From: Oxalobacteraceae bacterium
GTDB taxonomy: Bacteria > Pseudomonadota > Gammaproteobacteria > Burkholderiales > Burkholderiaceae_D
Direction of reading: 5' to 3'
Length of the DNA stretch: 64,000 nucleotides
NCBI GenBank assembly: GCA_027490725.1
Contig: JAIXXN010000012.1
Coordinates: 47,005-111,004, forward strand
Under the pieces are notes generated by a model. That model saw nothing but the letters and a program-made list of their open reading frames with translations. It was not told the origin of the DNA and searched no databases. The position numbers were made by a program, and so were the translations under genes. Of the stretch, positions 51,028-58,626 are shown piece after piece (positions within the stretch are counted from its first letter, which is position 1; every line of letters begins with the position of its first letter).

Positions 51028-51134
51028 AACTCGCTCCTGTGAGGGGATTTGATCTTAATCGGTTTGCGCCGCGCAGGCCGCGCTCCAGCGCGCTTGAGTG
51101 CACTGGAGCGGGATTCAGCGCCAAGTAGTACAGA

Positions 51135-52766
51135 TTAGCGTTTGACCTTGCCGAAGGCGTCACCGGCCTTCCAGTACTGCATGGCCGGTGCATTGGCGAC
51201 GGCATAGCCGAGATTGAGCGTGAACTGGGCTTGCTGGACCATGCCCGACAGATCCCAGTCCGGATGGTATTCATCGCTGGTCTGGTGGTAGTCCTTTTTG
51301 AAGGACACCATACGGGTGCTGGACTTCTCCTGCTCATGCAGGAAATCGAAGTGACCGTCGCCGGAGAACACCGCCGAGCCGACGTTAAACGCTGGCACGC
51401 CCGCTTTGGCGAAGTTGAAGTGATCGGCACGGAAGTAGGCGCCGGACAGGTCGGGAATGGTGGGCGCCAGCTTCAGGCCCATCTTGCGTGCGACCGTCCC
51501 CGCTACCTCGTACAGGCTGCTGCGTTCGGCACCGGCCACGCCGATGTCGCTGGTGCGACCGACGAAATTCATGCTGTCCAGATTCAGGTCAGCGCTGGTC
51601 TGGCTGAGTGGCCAGGCCGGGTTGCGCACATAGGCGGCGCTGCCCAGCAGCCCCTGTTCTTCGGCGGCAGGCCAGAGGAAGACCTGGGTGCGTTTGGCCG
51701 GATGCTTGACGGCTTCGGCAGCCATGGCCAGCAGGGCGGCTGCACCGGAGGCGTTATCGATGGCGCCATTCCAGACATGGTCATGGCCGTCGCCCTTGGC
51801 GACCCCCTCGTCCATACCCAGATGATCCCAGTGCGCCGAATACACCACGGCCTGCTGTTTGAGTTTCGGGTCGCTGCCCGGCACGATGCCGGCGACGTTG
51901 AACTGCTCGATCTGGCGGATCGCGCTATGCAGTTCGGCATGCACCGTCAGCTTCAGATCGACGGGACGGAAATCGCGCCGCTCGGCCTGCGCACGCAGGG
52001 TGTCGAGATCGAAGCCGCCTGCCGCAAACAGGGCGCGTGCCGTGTCTTCCTGCAGCCAGCCTTCGACCGGATTGCCGGCGCCGGCCAGATGGAAGCGCTC
52101 GTGGCTGAAGCCATTGGCAGGCACGCTCCACGGGTAGGAGGCGGATGGGGTGGTGTGGATCAGCAGCACGCCGGCAGCACCCTGACGCACGGCTTCCTCG
52201 TATTTATACAGCCAGCGGCCATAGTAGGTGTAGGCCTTGCCGGCGAAACGCTGCGGTTCCTCGGCGGTAGGCTGCGGGTCATTCACCATCATCACCAGAA
52301 TCTTGCCCTGCATGGAGATGCCTTTGTAGTCATCCCATTTTTCTTCCGGGGCGATGGCGCCATAGCCGACAAACACCAGCGGTGCATCGATGCTGATATC
52401 GGTTTTGCCACCGGCTGTGCCAAACACGATTTCGCTGCCGTTCTGCGGGGTGATCTGTTTGCCGTCGGCGGCCTGGAAGCGTACGAAGCTGTTCGCCAGC
52501 AGGCGGGTACCTTCGATTTTGACGGGCAGCCGGTAACCACCATCGGCCAGCGGTTTGAGGCCGATGACGGCCGCCTGAGTCTCCAGATAACGCACTGCCA
52601 GATCGCCGCCGCGCTGGCCGGTACCTCGGCCTTCGAACAGATCATCGGCAAGTAGCGAGAGGTGGGCGCGTAGCGGCGCTTCGGTCACGGTCGGTGCCTG
52701 CTGGGCGTTGGCGTGGAAGGAAGCCAGCGCGAGGCTGGCGGTGAGGGCGATTAGCGGAAGGCGCAT
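51135..52766 (-). CDS. Exported M28-family metallopeptidase
   Basis: A 543-residue secreted zinc aminopeptidase-like protein. The signal peptide ends near FHANA-QQAP (about residue 22). Zinc ligands and catalytic residues are visible in order: His in YSAHWDHLG, bridging Asp in GAIDNASGAAALL, the catalytic/zinc Glu pair in PAAEEQGLLGS, Asp in LNLDSMNF and His in ADHFNFAKAG. A PA-type insert occupies about residues 110-260. It should remove N-terminal residues from peptides in the periplasm or outside the cell. It is followed by an imperfect inverted repeat (GCTCCAG 51082-51088 / CTGGAGC 51103-51109), possibly a weak terminator. Confidence 0.93.
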   Translation of the reverse strand: MRLPLIALTASLALASFHANAQQAPTVTEAPLRAHLSLLADDLFEGRGTGQRGGDLAVRYLETQAAVIGLKPLADGGYRLPVKIEGTRLLANSFVRFQAADGKQITPQNGSEIVFGTAGGKTDISIDAPLVFVGYGAIAPEEKWDDYKGISMQGKILVMMVNDPQPTAEEPQRFAGKAYTYYGRWLYKYEEAVRQGAAGVLLIHTTPSASYPWSVPANGFSHERFHLAGAGNPVEGWLQEDTARALFAAGGFDLDTLRAQAERRDFRPVDLKLTVHAELHSAIRQIEQFNVAGIVPGSDPKLKQQAVVYSAHWDHLGMDEGVAKGDGHDHVWNGAIDNASGAAALLAMAAEAVKHPAKRTQVFLWPAAEEQGLLGSAAYVRNPAWPLSQTSADLNLDSMNFVGRTSDIGVAGAERSSLYEVAGTVARKMGLKLAPTIPDLSGAYFRADHFNFAKAGVPAFNVGSAVFSGDGHFDFLHEQEKSSTRMVSFKKDYHQTSDEYHPDWDLSGMVQQAQFTLNLGYAVANAPAMQYWKAGDAFGKVKR

Positions 52767-52839
52767 GTTTACTCCAGGATGTGTAAGGTGCAGCAGAAGC
52801 CGGATATCTTACTGTAGTTTCCAATAAACCCCGAAGACC

Positions 52840-52890
52840 CGGGGTCAAGACCGCGGGTCAAGACCGCGGGTCAAGACCGGGGTCAGATCC
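52840..52890. repeat. 13-bp tandem repeat, about four copies
   Basis: Copies: cggggtcaagacc (52840-52852), gcgggtcaagacc (52853-52865), the same again (52866-52878) and a diverged ggggtcagatcc (52879-52890). Related GGGGTCAG/CTGACCCC sequence occurs at 47117-47124, so this may be a dispersed intergenic motif of REP type. Confidence 0.8.
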
Positions 52891-53005
52891 GACATCCGGA
52901 CACGGCCTGATCTGTGAACGGGCAATTCGCGAGATTCAACGCGAATGCGTCGCAAACGCGTTGCGTCCCTATTTTTCAGGCAAGTGTGTGTTGGTGGGGG
53001 CAGTT

Positions 53006-53040
53006 GTAAGCGAGTGTAAGAGTCGGTAAGCGCTTGTAAT
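53006..53040 (+). promoter_or_regulatory. Four GTAAG motifs at exact 10-bp spacing
   Basis: GTAAG at 53006, 53016 and 53026 and GTAAT at 53036, each ten bases apart, so all face the same side of the helix. This resembles the direct-repeat layout of OmpR/CpxR-type sites (GTAAA-N5-GTAAA for CpxR). It lies ~90 bp upstream of the start of the secreted protein at 53130. The binding protein is unproven. Confidence 0.5.
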
Positions 53041-53129
53041 AGCCGTCAACGGCAGGGTGGCGACAGCCGTTTTTTGCTCATGCGACACGGGATTGTCCCG
53101 ATGCCGAAACCTAGAAAAGGAAATACATC

Positions 53130-53579
53130 ATGACCAAAATCACCGCTTCCCTGATCGCCGGCCTGTTCGCAACCGCAGCATTCGCACAAACGCCCGCTGC
53201 AAGCACCGCTACCGCGCCAGTGACCCCGCCAGCTGTCGTCAAAGCTGAAGCGAAAACCGAAGCGAAGGCCGACCAGAAACTGGCAGTTAAAGCCGAAGCC
53301 AAAGCCGAAGCCAAGACTGAAGCCAAAGCTGAAACCAAGGTCGCAGCGAAAACCACTGAACACAAAGGCGTCGAGGTCAAAGCTGCGGAAGTCAAAACCG
53401 CGCACAAGATCGCCGACGTAAAGACCGAAACCAAGGCGGAGACCAAAGTCGATGCCAAGGTCGAAACCAAAGCCAAAGCACATGAGCTGAAGGCTGAAGT
53501 CAAGACCCATGAAAGCAAGGACGCAGCACCAGTTGTTGCAGCAAAAACCGAAGCAAAGCCAGTTGTCGCTAGCAAGTAA
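53130..53579 (+). CDS. Secreted Ala/Lys/Glu repeat protein
   Basis: A 149-residue low-complexity protein. The signal peptide is ITASLIAGLFATAAFA with cleavage before QTPA (about residue 19). The mature protein is almost only Ala, Lys, Glu, Thr and Val in repeated EAKxEAK / ETKxEAK units (about 38-135), predicted to form one long charged helix. The signal peptide is nearly the same as that of the protein at 53713, so they are paralogues with different bodies. AAGGAA precedes the ATG. A phased GTAAG array lies upstream. Function unknown; a periplasmic spacer or stress-related protein is a guess. Confidence 0.82.
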   Translation: MTKITASLIAGLFATAAFAQTPAASTATAPVTPPAVVKAEAKTEAKADQKLAVKAEAKAEAKTEAKAETKVAAKTTEHKGVEVKAAEVKTAHKIADVKTETKAETKVDAKVETKAKAHELKAEVKTHESKDAAPVVAAKTEAKPVVASK

Positions 53580-53603
53580 TTCGCAAGTAATTAGCAAGTA
53601 ATT
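53571..53603 (+). repeat. 11-bp tandem repeat, three copies, spanning a stop codon
   Basis: agcaagtaatt (53571-53581), cgcaagtaatt (53582-53592), agcaagtaatt (53593-53603), followed by a decayed partial copy. The first copy includes the TAA stop of the gene at 53130. Confidence 0.88.
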
Positions 53604-53712
53604 AGCAGGTCATGCGCGAACTGGCGGCGAATCGGCCGCCAGCAAGCCGGAAGTAGATAGTCGCTGTTTTAATTAACTGTGTAAATCATATAAATCATTT
53701 TAAGGAAATATC

Positions 53713-53994
53713 ATGAAAAAAGTTATCGCTACCCTGATCGCCACCCTGTTCGCTGGTGCTGCCTTCGCTCAAACTCCTGCGCCAGCCGCTGCGGCCAGCG
53801 CCAAAGCTTCGGCACCGGCAGCGCATGCTCCCGCAGCTGCGGCACCGGCAGCTTCCGCAGCACCGGCAGCTAGCACTCCGGATGCCAGCACCCCGGCCAA
53901 GAAAGTGAAACATCACAAGAAAGCCGCCGCATCGGCGAGTGCCTCAGCATCGGCTCCGGCTCCTGCCGCTGCTGCGCCGGCAGCCAGCAAGTAA
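53713..53994 (+). CDS. Secreted Ala/Pro-rich protein with basic patch
   Basis: A 93-residue protein. The signal peptide KKVIATLIATLFAGAAFA is cleaved before QTPAPA, as in the preceding gene. The mature part is Ala/Pro/Ser-rich with a central basic KKVKHHKKAA segment, and is probably disordered. AAGGAAA lies 6 bp before the ATG. It follows its paralogue by 133 bp; an AT-rich stretch between them contains the direct repeat TAAATCAT (53682-53689, 53691-53698), so it may have its own promoter. The stop region is again repetitive (AAGTAA units to ~54018). Function unknown. Confidence 0.78.
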   Translation: MKKVIATLIATLFAGAAFAQTPAPAAAASAKASAPAAHAPAAAAPAASAAPAASTPDASTPAKKVKHHKKAAASASASASAPAPAAAAPAASK

Positions 53995-54102
53995 CTAAGT
54001 AAGTAAGCAAGTAAGTAAAGAGTTAAAGCTAACTTGGGCAGGACGTGCCGCCCCGGACCAGTATGGCCTGGGTGGCGCAGGAAGCAGGATGGCGTAAGTG
54101 AG

Positions 54103-54129
54103 CGGACAGGCTACGGCCTGTCCGTTTTT
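54103..54129 (+). terminator. Rho-independent terminator
   Basis: CGGACAGGC (54103-54111) pairs perfectly with GCCTGTCCG (54116-54124), loop of four bases, followed by five T. It ends the transcript of the two secreted-protein genes. Confidence 0.9.
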
Positions 54130-54160
54130 GTTATGGATGGGATAAACGCGGAAATACTGT

Positions 54161-54197
54161 GATTTTGGCCATTTTTTAGCCATTTTTAGCCAAAATC
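54161..54197. promoter_or_regulatory. Inverted repeat enclosing T-rich direct repeats upstream of the helicase gene
   Basis: GATTTTGGC (54161-54169) and GCCAAAATC (54189-54197) are perfect 9-bp arms. The 19 bases between contain ATTTTTTAGCC followed by ATTTTTAGCC. It lies ~85 bp upstream of the helicase start and could be an operator or a cold-responsive 5' leader element. Confidence 0.45.
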
Positions 54198-54280
54198 GGG
54201 CTGAAACCGGCGATACAGAGTAAACTACGCACAAATTTCTTTCGCAATTAGGCGATTCGAACATACCTGTGAGTGACGCC

Positions 54281-56509
54281 ATGTCAGTATCCCCCGTTTC
54301 CCCCGTAACCCTGTTCTCCGAACTGAACCTGAGTGAACCTTTAATCAAGGCACTCAAGGACGTCGGTTACGAGTCTCCGTCGCCCATTCAGGCGGCCACC
54401 ATCCCGCTGCTGCTCGATAACCTCGACGTGCTGGGTCAGGCGCAAACCGGTACCGGTAAAACCGCTGCCTTCGCGCTGCCGATTCTGTCGCGCATCGACA
54501 TCCGTCAGACCTCGCCGCAAGCGCTGGTGCTGGCGCCAACCCGCGAGCTGGCGATTCAGGTCGCCGAAGCTTTCCAGACTTACGCTGCGCATATTCCGGG
54601 CTTCCACGTGCTGCCGATCTACGGCGGTCAGAGCTACGGTCCGCAACTGTCGGCACTGCGCCGTGGTGTGCACGTGGTGGTCGGTACGCCGGGTCGCGTC
54701 ATCGATCACCTCGACAAGGGTTCGCTGGATCTGTCCAAGCTGAAAACGCTGGTGCTGGACGAAGCCGATGAAATGCTGCGCATGGGCTTTATCGACGACG
54801 TCGAGCGGATTCTGCAGGAGACCCCGGATAGCCGTCAGACCGCGCTGTTCTCGGCCACCATGCCGTCGGCCATCCGTCGCATCGCCAATACCTATCTGCG
54901 CAGCCCGAAGGAAATCACGGTCGCCGCCAAAACCGGCACCAACGAAAACATCCGTCAGCGTTACTGGCTGGTGAGCGGCATGCACAAGCTCGACGCGCTG
55001 ACACGGATTCTGGAAGCCGAGAATTTCGACGGCATGATCGTGTTCTCGCGCACCAAGCTCGGTACCGAAGAACTGGCGCAGAAGCTGCAGGCACGCGGTT
55101 TCTCGGCAGCTGCCATCAATGGCGATATTCAGCAGGCGCAGCGCGAGCGCACCATCCAGCAACTCAAGGATGGCAAGATCGATATTCTGGTGGCGACCGA
55201 CGTTGCTGCCCGTGGTCTGGATGTGGAACGCATCAGCCACGTGATTAACTACGATGTGCCGCATGATCCGGAAAGCTATACCCACCGTATCGGCCGTACC
55301 GGCCGCGCTGGCCGTAGCGGCGAGGCGATTCTGTTCATTACGCCACGCGAGAAGAATCTGCTGAAGTCGATCGAACGCGCGACCCGCCAGCCGATCAGCA
55401 TGCTGGAACTGCCGACCATCCAGGCGGTGAACGATGTGCGTATCGCCAAATTCAAAAACCAGATCAGCGAAACGCTGGCGCAGGGCGAACTGGAACAGTT
55501 CCAGTCGCTGATCGAAGACTTCGAGCGCGAGCAGAATATCCCGGCGATTGAAATCGCCGCTGCGCTGGCGAAGATGGCGCGTGGCGATGTGCCACTGCTG
55601 CTCGACAAAAAGCAGCAAGTAGCTGCCGCGACCTGGGACGAACGTCCGGGCCGTCAGGTGGGCTTCGAGCGCGCCGACCGCGGTGATCGTGGTGACCGTG
55701 GCGATCGCGCCGAGCGTCCTGATCGCAGCGAACGCTTCCCGAAAAAGGAACGCATCGTGCGCGCCGCCGATCCCGGCATGCAGACCTTCCGCATCGAAGT
55801 CGGTTACCAGCACGGCGTCAAGCCGGGCAATATCGTCGGTGCGATTGCCAACGAAGGCGGGATCGACTCCAAGCACATCGGCCGTATCGAAATCTATGAC
55901 GACTACAGCGTGCTGGATATGCCGGATGATCTGAGCAGCGATGCGCTGGCCCATCTGGCCGGTATCAAGGTCGCTGGCCAGCAGTTGCGCATTCGTCGTG
56001 ATGGCGATGCAGCACCGGCATCGGCAGCACCGGCACCGGTAGCACGTCCGGTGCCTGCCCGCGCGGCAGCACCAGCAGCACCGGCAGCCGCGCCAGCGGT
56101 GAGCGCTTCGCCACTGGCCAAAGCTGCCCGTATCGAGCCGACCGAACTGGCTGACGCCGCACCCAAGAAGAAAAAGGAAAAGCCGGGCAAGGTAACGCTG
56201 CCGATGAGTGCCTTCCGCATCGAGGTGGGCAGCAACCATGCGGCCACGCCGTCCAACATCGTCGGCGCGATTGCCAACGAGGCGGGACTGGAAGCCAAGC
56301 ATATCGGCCGCATCGAGATCTTCGACACCTATAGCATGCTGGAACTGCCGGATGGCATGCCGCCGGATCTGTTCAAGCATCTGGGCAAAGTCTGGGTAGG
56401 TGGTGCGCAGCTGAAGATCAGCCACGCCGACCGCATGCCGCCGGAATCGGGCAAATCGACTCCGCCGAAAAAGCCTTTGCCGGGCGCAAAAGCCAAGAAA
56501 AAGTATTAA
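54281..56509 (+). CDS. DEAD-box RNA helicase with two DbpA-type RNA-binding domains
   Basis: A 742-residue ATP-dependent RNA helicase. The core has the Q-motif region, Walker A AQTGTGKT (54-61), DEAD (160-163), SAT and the HRIGRTGRAGR motif VI. After the core come a flexible RGDRGDRGDR stretch, a first DbpA/CsdA-like RNA-binding domain (about 500-572), an Ala/Pro linker, a second homologous domain (about 642-712) and a Lys-rich tail. The two domains share FRIEVG, NIVGAIANE and KHIGRIEI. Such helicases act in ribosome assembly, RNA decay and cold adaptation; CsdA/DeaD-like proteins normally have one such domain. ATG 54281 is chosen; an in-frame GTG at 54269 is possible. Confidence 0.93.
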   Translation: MSVSPVSPVTLFSELNLSEPLIKALKDVGYESPSPIQAATIPLLLDNLDVLGQAQTGTGKTAAFALPILSRIDIRQTSPQALVLAPTRELAIQVAEAFQTYAAHIPGFHVLPIYGGQSYGPQLSALRRGVHVVVGTPGRVIDHLDKGSLDLSKLKTLVLDEADEMLRMGFIDDVERILQETPDSRQTALFSATMPSAIRRIANTYLRSPKEITVAAKTGTNENIRQRYWLVSGMHKLDALTRILEAENFDGMIVFSRTKLGTEELAQKLQARGFSAAAINGDIQQAQRERTIQQLKDGKIDILVATDVAARGLDVERISHVINYDVPHDPESYTHRIGRTGRAGRSGEAILFITPREKNLLKSIERATRQPISMLELPTIQAVNDVRIAKFKNQISETLAQGELEQFQSLIEDFEREQNIPAIEIAAALAKMARGDVPLLLDKKQQVAAATWDERPGRQVGFERADRGDRGDRGDRAERPDRSERFPKKERIVRAADPGMQTFRIEVGYQHGVKPGNIVGAIANEGGIDSKHIGRIEIYDDYSVLDMPDDLSSDALAHLAGIKVAGQQLRIRRDGDAAPASAAPAPVARPVPARAAAPAAPAAAPAVSASPLAKAARIEPTELADAAPKKKKEKPGKVTLPMSAFRIEVGSNHAATPSNIVGAIANEAGLEAKHIGRIEIFDTYSMLELPDGMPPDLFKHLGKVWVGGAQLKISHADRMPPESGKSTPPKKPLPGAKAKKKY

Positions 56510-56522
56510 TCTGCGCTGATTT

Positions 56523-56566
56523 ACAGCACATCAACAGCACATCAACAGCACATCAACAGCACATCG
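56523..56566 (+). repeat. 11-bp tandem repeat, four copies
   Basis: acagcacatca at 56523-56533, 56534-56544 and 56545-56555, then acagcacatcg at 56556-56566. It starts 13 bp after the helicase stop and runs directly into the terminator. Confidence 0.92.
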
Positions 56567-56589
56567 ACAGGGCCGCAAGGCCCTGTTTT
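56567..56589 (+). terminator. Rho-independent terminator of the helicase gene
   Basis: ACAGGGCC (56567-56574) pairs with GGCCCTGT (56579-56586) around GCAA, followed by TTT. The remaining ~210 bases to the next gene show only the promoter below. Confidence 0.85.
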
Positions 56590-56724
56590 CGTTGCTGGCC
56601 TGCGCACGAAGCCGGTGCGGCGCCCTGCGCGTTTGCACCAAGAACAGGCTGGTTTTGCGCAGCGCGACGGCATTCCCGCAGGGGGAAGGGCCGAAATCCC
56701 CTCGCCCGGATGCTGGCGCGCTTA

Positions 56725-56752
56725 TTGCATAGTCTTAGGCTTCTAGTATGAA
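56725..56752 (+). promoter_or_regulatory. Possible promoter for the TnsB-like gene
   Basis: TTGCAT (56725-56730) and TATGAA (56747-56752) with a 16-bp spacer, about 50 bp upstream of the ATG at 56803. Confidence 0.45.
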
Positions 56753-56802
56753 AGGCGCGAGCCGGGAGTCGGCCATGGCCGCATTCTGTTGTCGAGGTAG
56801 CG

Positions 56803-58626
56803 ATGTTGCAACGTAATGAGCTGCTGGCCTACACGCAGCCGCTAGCGCGCACCCTGCGCATTCTGTGGATCGATCCGCGCCAGCGTCACGCCTATCTGTT
56901 CGATGTGGCAGCGCAGGGCGCCGAGGTGGAACGCTGGCCACTGACGCGCATCCGCGCCGATCTCGAGGCTGGCCGTGCCACATTGCTGGCCAGTGATCCG
57001 CATCTGGTGGTGACCAGTCAGGAACTACTCCCCCTTAAACACCGGCAGTTGCGTGACCGCGCGTGGGAAATCATCGCGCCGCTGGTGGCCCAGGAACCTG
57101 CCATTTACAGCGCCCAGTTACGCGGGGCGCTGGTGGCGCAGGCGACCCGGCTACACAAGGTTTCGCACCCGACGGTGTACCGCTATCTGCGCCGCTACTG
57201 GCAACGCGGCCAGACCCCGAATGCACTGCTGCCGGATTATGCTAACTCCGGTGGCCGTGGCAAGGTCAGACAGGCCTCGGAAGGGGTTAAACGTGGCAGA
57301 CCGCGCAAACACCCTAGCGAAGCGAGTGCCGGCATCAATGTCGACGATGCCGTGCGCCGTGTGATGCGGGTGGCGGTGGCCCGCTATGCGGCAAGCCATG
57401 CGCGCTTTTCGCGGCAGGGCGCCTATCGCCAGATGCTGGCCGATTTCTTCTGCCAGCGCGAGATCGATGCCGAAACGGGCCGCATCCGCACGCGGCAGGC
57501 TGCTCGCAGCTGCCTGCCGAGCTTCGGACAGTTTAACTACTGGCTCGATCAGGATGATGACCGGCCAGCGCAGGTGGGCGGACGAAAGTCCTTGCAGATT
57601 GCGGCTGCAGCGCCGCCAGAGCAGGCTGCGCTGGCACTTGCCAGCGCAGGCGCCGGACGCCCGGGCGCGGCGTTCTGCCTGACGGTGCAGCAGATCGAAC
57701 TGCTGCTAGTGTCGCGCGCCAACCGGTTGCAGGCCATCGGCCGGCCGTGGCTGTATCTGGTGACCGATGAAGCCAGCCAGATGATTACCGGGTTCTATCT
57801 AGGCTTTGGCGGCGTCAGCCGGACGCATGCCATGCTGGCACTGGCCCATTGCGGCGCCGATAAAGTCGCGTTCTGTCAGCGTTATGGTCGCCCGATCGAG
57901 GCCGCGCACTGGCCGGTGCAGCATTTGCCGGCGAGTTTGAAATTGGCACCTGAGCTGGCATCTGAGCTTGAGCGTGGTGCTGCCGACGCGCTGCTGCTGA
58001 ATAACTTCAATCTGCCGGTGTGCGTGGCGCTGGCCGGGCCGCAGGCTTGGCAGCCGGTGCTGGAAAAACGTTTCCGGCTGCTGGCGCCGGATGCGCGTGC
58101 CATGCCGGGATTGCTCGATGGCGTACTGGATCTGGACCAGCTGCATCGCCTGCTGGTAGACGCCATCCTGTATTACAACAATCGCACGCTGGTCGCCCAG
58201 CTGACGCCATGCCAGCGCTGGCAGTACGGGCTGGCCGAACGTGGCAATGCCTTGAAGACCTATCCCGAACAGCTACTGCGCTGCAGCCTGCTGCCGGTGA
58301 GCGATGCACTAGTGACTAGCGATGGCATCAGCCTGCGCGGGCAGTTGTACACCTGCGCGCGCGCTATCGAGGAGCGCTGGTTCGAGCGCGCGCGTGCGCG
58401 CGCAGCATGGCCGGTGCGGGTAGCTTACGATCCGGCCAATCTGGACCTCATCTATCTGCTCGATGCGGGCGCGCCGATGCAGTTCCACACCTGCCATGTG
58501 CTCGATAATGGTGCGGCGCAACACCTGTCGGAAGTGGAACTGGCACTGCAACCGCGCAGCGCAGCGCTGGTTTCGTCCCCATCCCTACGTGCTACTACGC
58601 ACACCTGGGCCAGCTTCGTGAACTAA
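56803..58626 (+). CDS. TnsB/Mu-type transposase homologue, probably catalytically inactive
   Basis: A 607-residue intact frame with the layout of TnsB-like DDE transposases. Helix-turn-helix N-domains include HPTVYRYLRRYWQRGQTPNALLPDY (in parts), SGGRGK and KRGRPRKH (residues 119-170). An RNase H-like core (about 285-430) and a Mu-C-terminal-like beta domain (YTCARAIEERWFERARARAAWPVRVAYDP) follow. Family members have FQIDAT as first Asp, an LxDRGE-type second Asp and IVEQRF as Glu. Here these read FCLTVQ (291-296), LAPELASEL (381-389) and VLEKRF (Glu421), so both Asp appear lost. No tnsA, tnsC, tniQ or Tn7-like ends were seen. GAGG precedes the ATG. It looks like an old, possibly domesticated gene. 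Confidence 0.85.
   Translation: MLQRNELLAYTQPLARTLRILWIDPRQRHAYLFDVAAQGAEVERWPLTRIRADLEAGRATLLASDPHLVVTSQELLPLKHRQLRDRAWEIIAPLVAQEPAIYSAQLRGALVAQATRLHKVSHPTVYRYLRRYWQRGQTPNALLPDYANSGGRGKVRQASEGVKRGRPRKHPSEASAGINVDDAVRRVMRVAVARYAASHARFSRQGAYRQMLADFFCQREIDAETGRIRTRQAARSCLPSFGQFNYWLDQDDDRPAQVGGRKSLQIAAAAPPEQAALALASAGAGRPGAAFCLTVQQIELLLVSRANRLQAIGRPWLYLVTDEASQMITGFYLGFGGVSRTHAMLALAHCGADKVAFCQRYGRPIEAAHWPVQHLPASLKLAPELASELERGAADALLLNNFNLPVCVALAGPQAWQPVLEKRFRLLAPDARAMPGLLDGVLDLDQLHRLLVDAILYYNNRTLVAQLTPCQRWQYGLAERGNALKTYPEQLLRCSLLPVSDALVTSDGISLRGQLYTCARAIEERWFERARARAAWPVRVAYDPANLDLIYLLDAGAPMQFHTCHVLDNGAAQHLSEVELALQPRSAALVSSPSLRATTHTWASFVN

Larger units (their letters stand above)
52767..53129. other. 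Repeat-bearing intergenic region
   Basis: A 363-bp gap between divergent genes. It contains the 13-bp tandem repeat (52840-52890), an inverted repeat CAACGCG (52937-52943) / CGCGTTG (52957-52963) followed by CTATTTTT, the phased GTAAG motifs (53006-53040) and a small hairpin AACGGC (53048-53053) / GCCGTT (53066-53071) followed by T residues. No gene was recognised. Confidence 0.6.

Noticed and set aside
5949..56566. CRISPR array
   Set aside because: All repeat clusters are head-to-tail tandem copies of 11-18 bp without spacers, and no cas gene is present.
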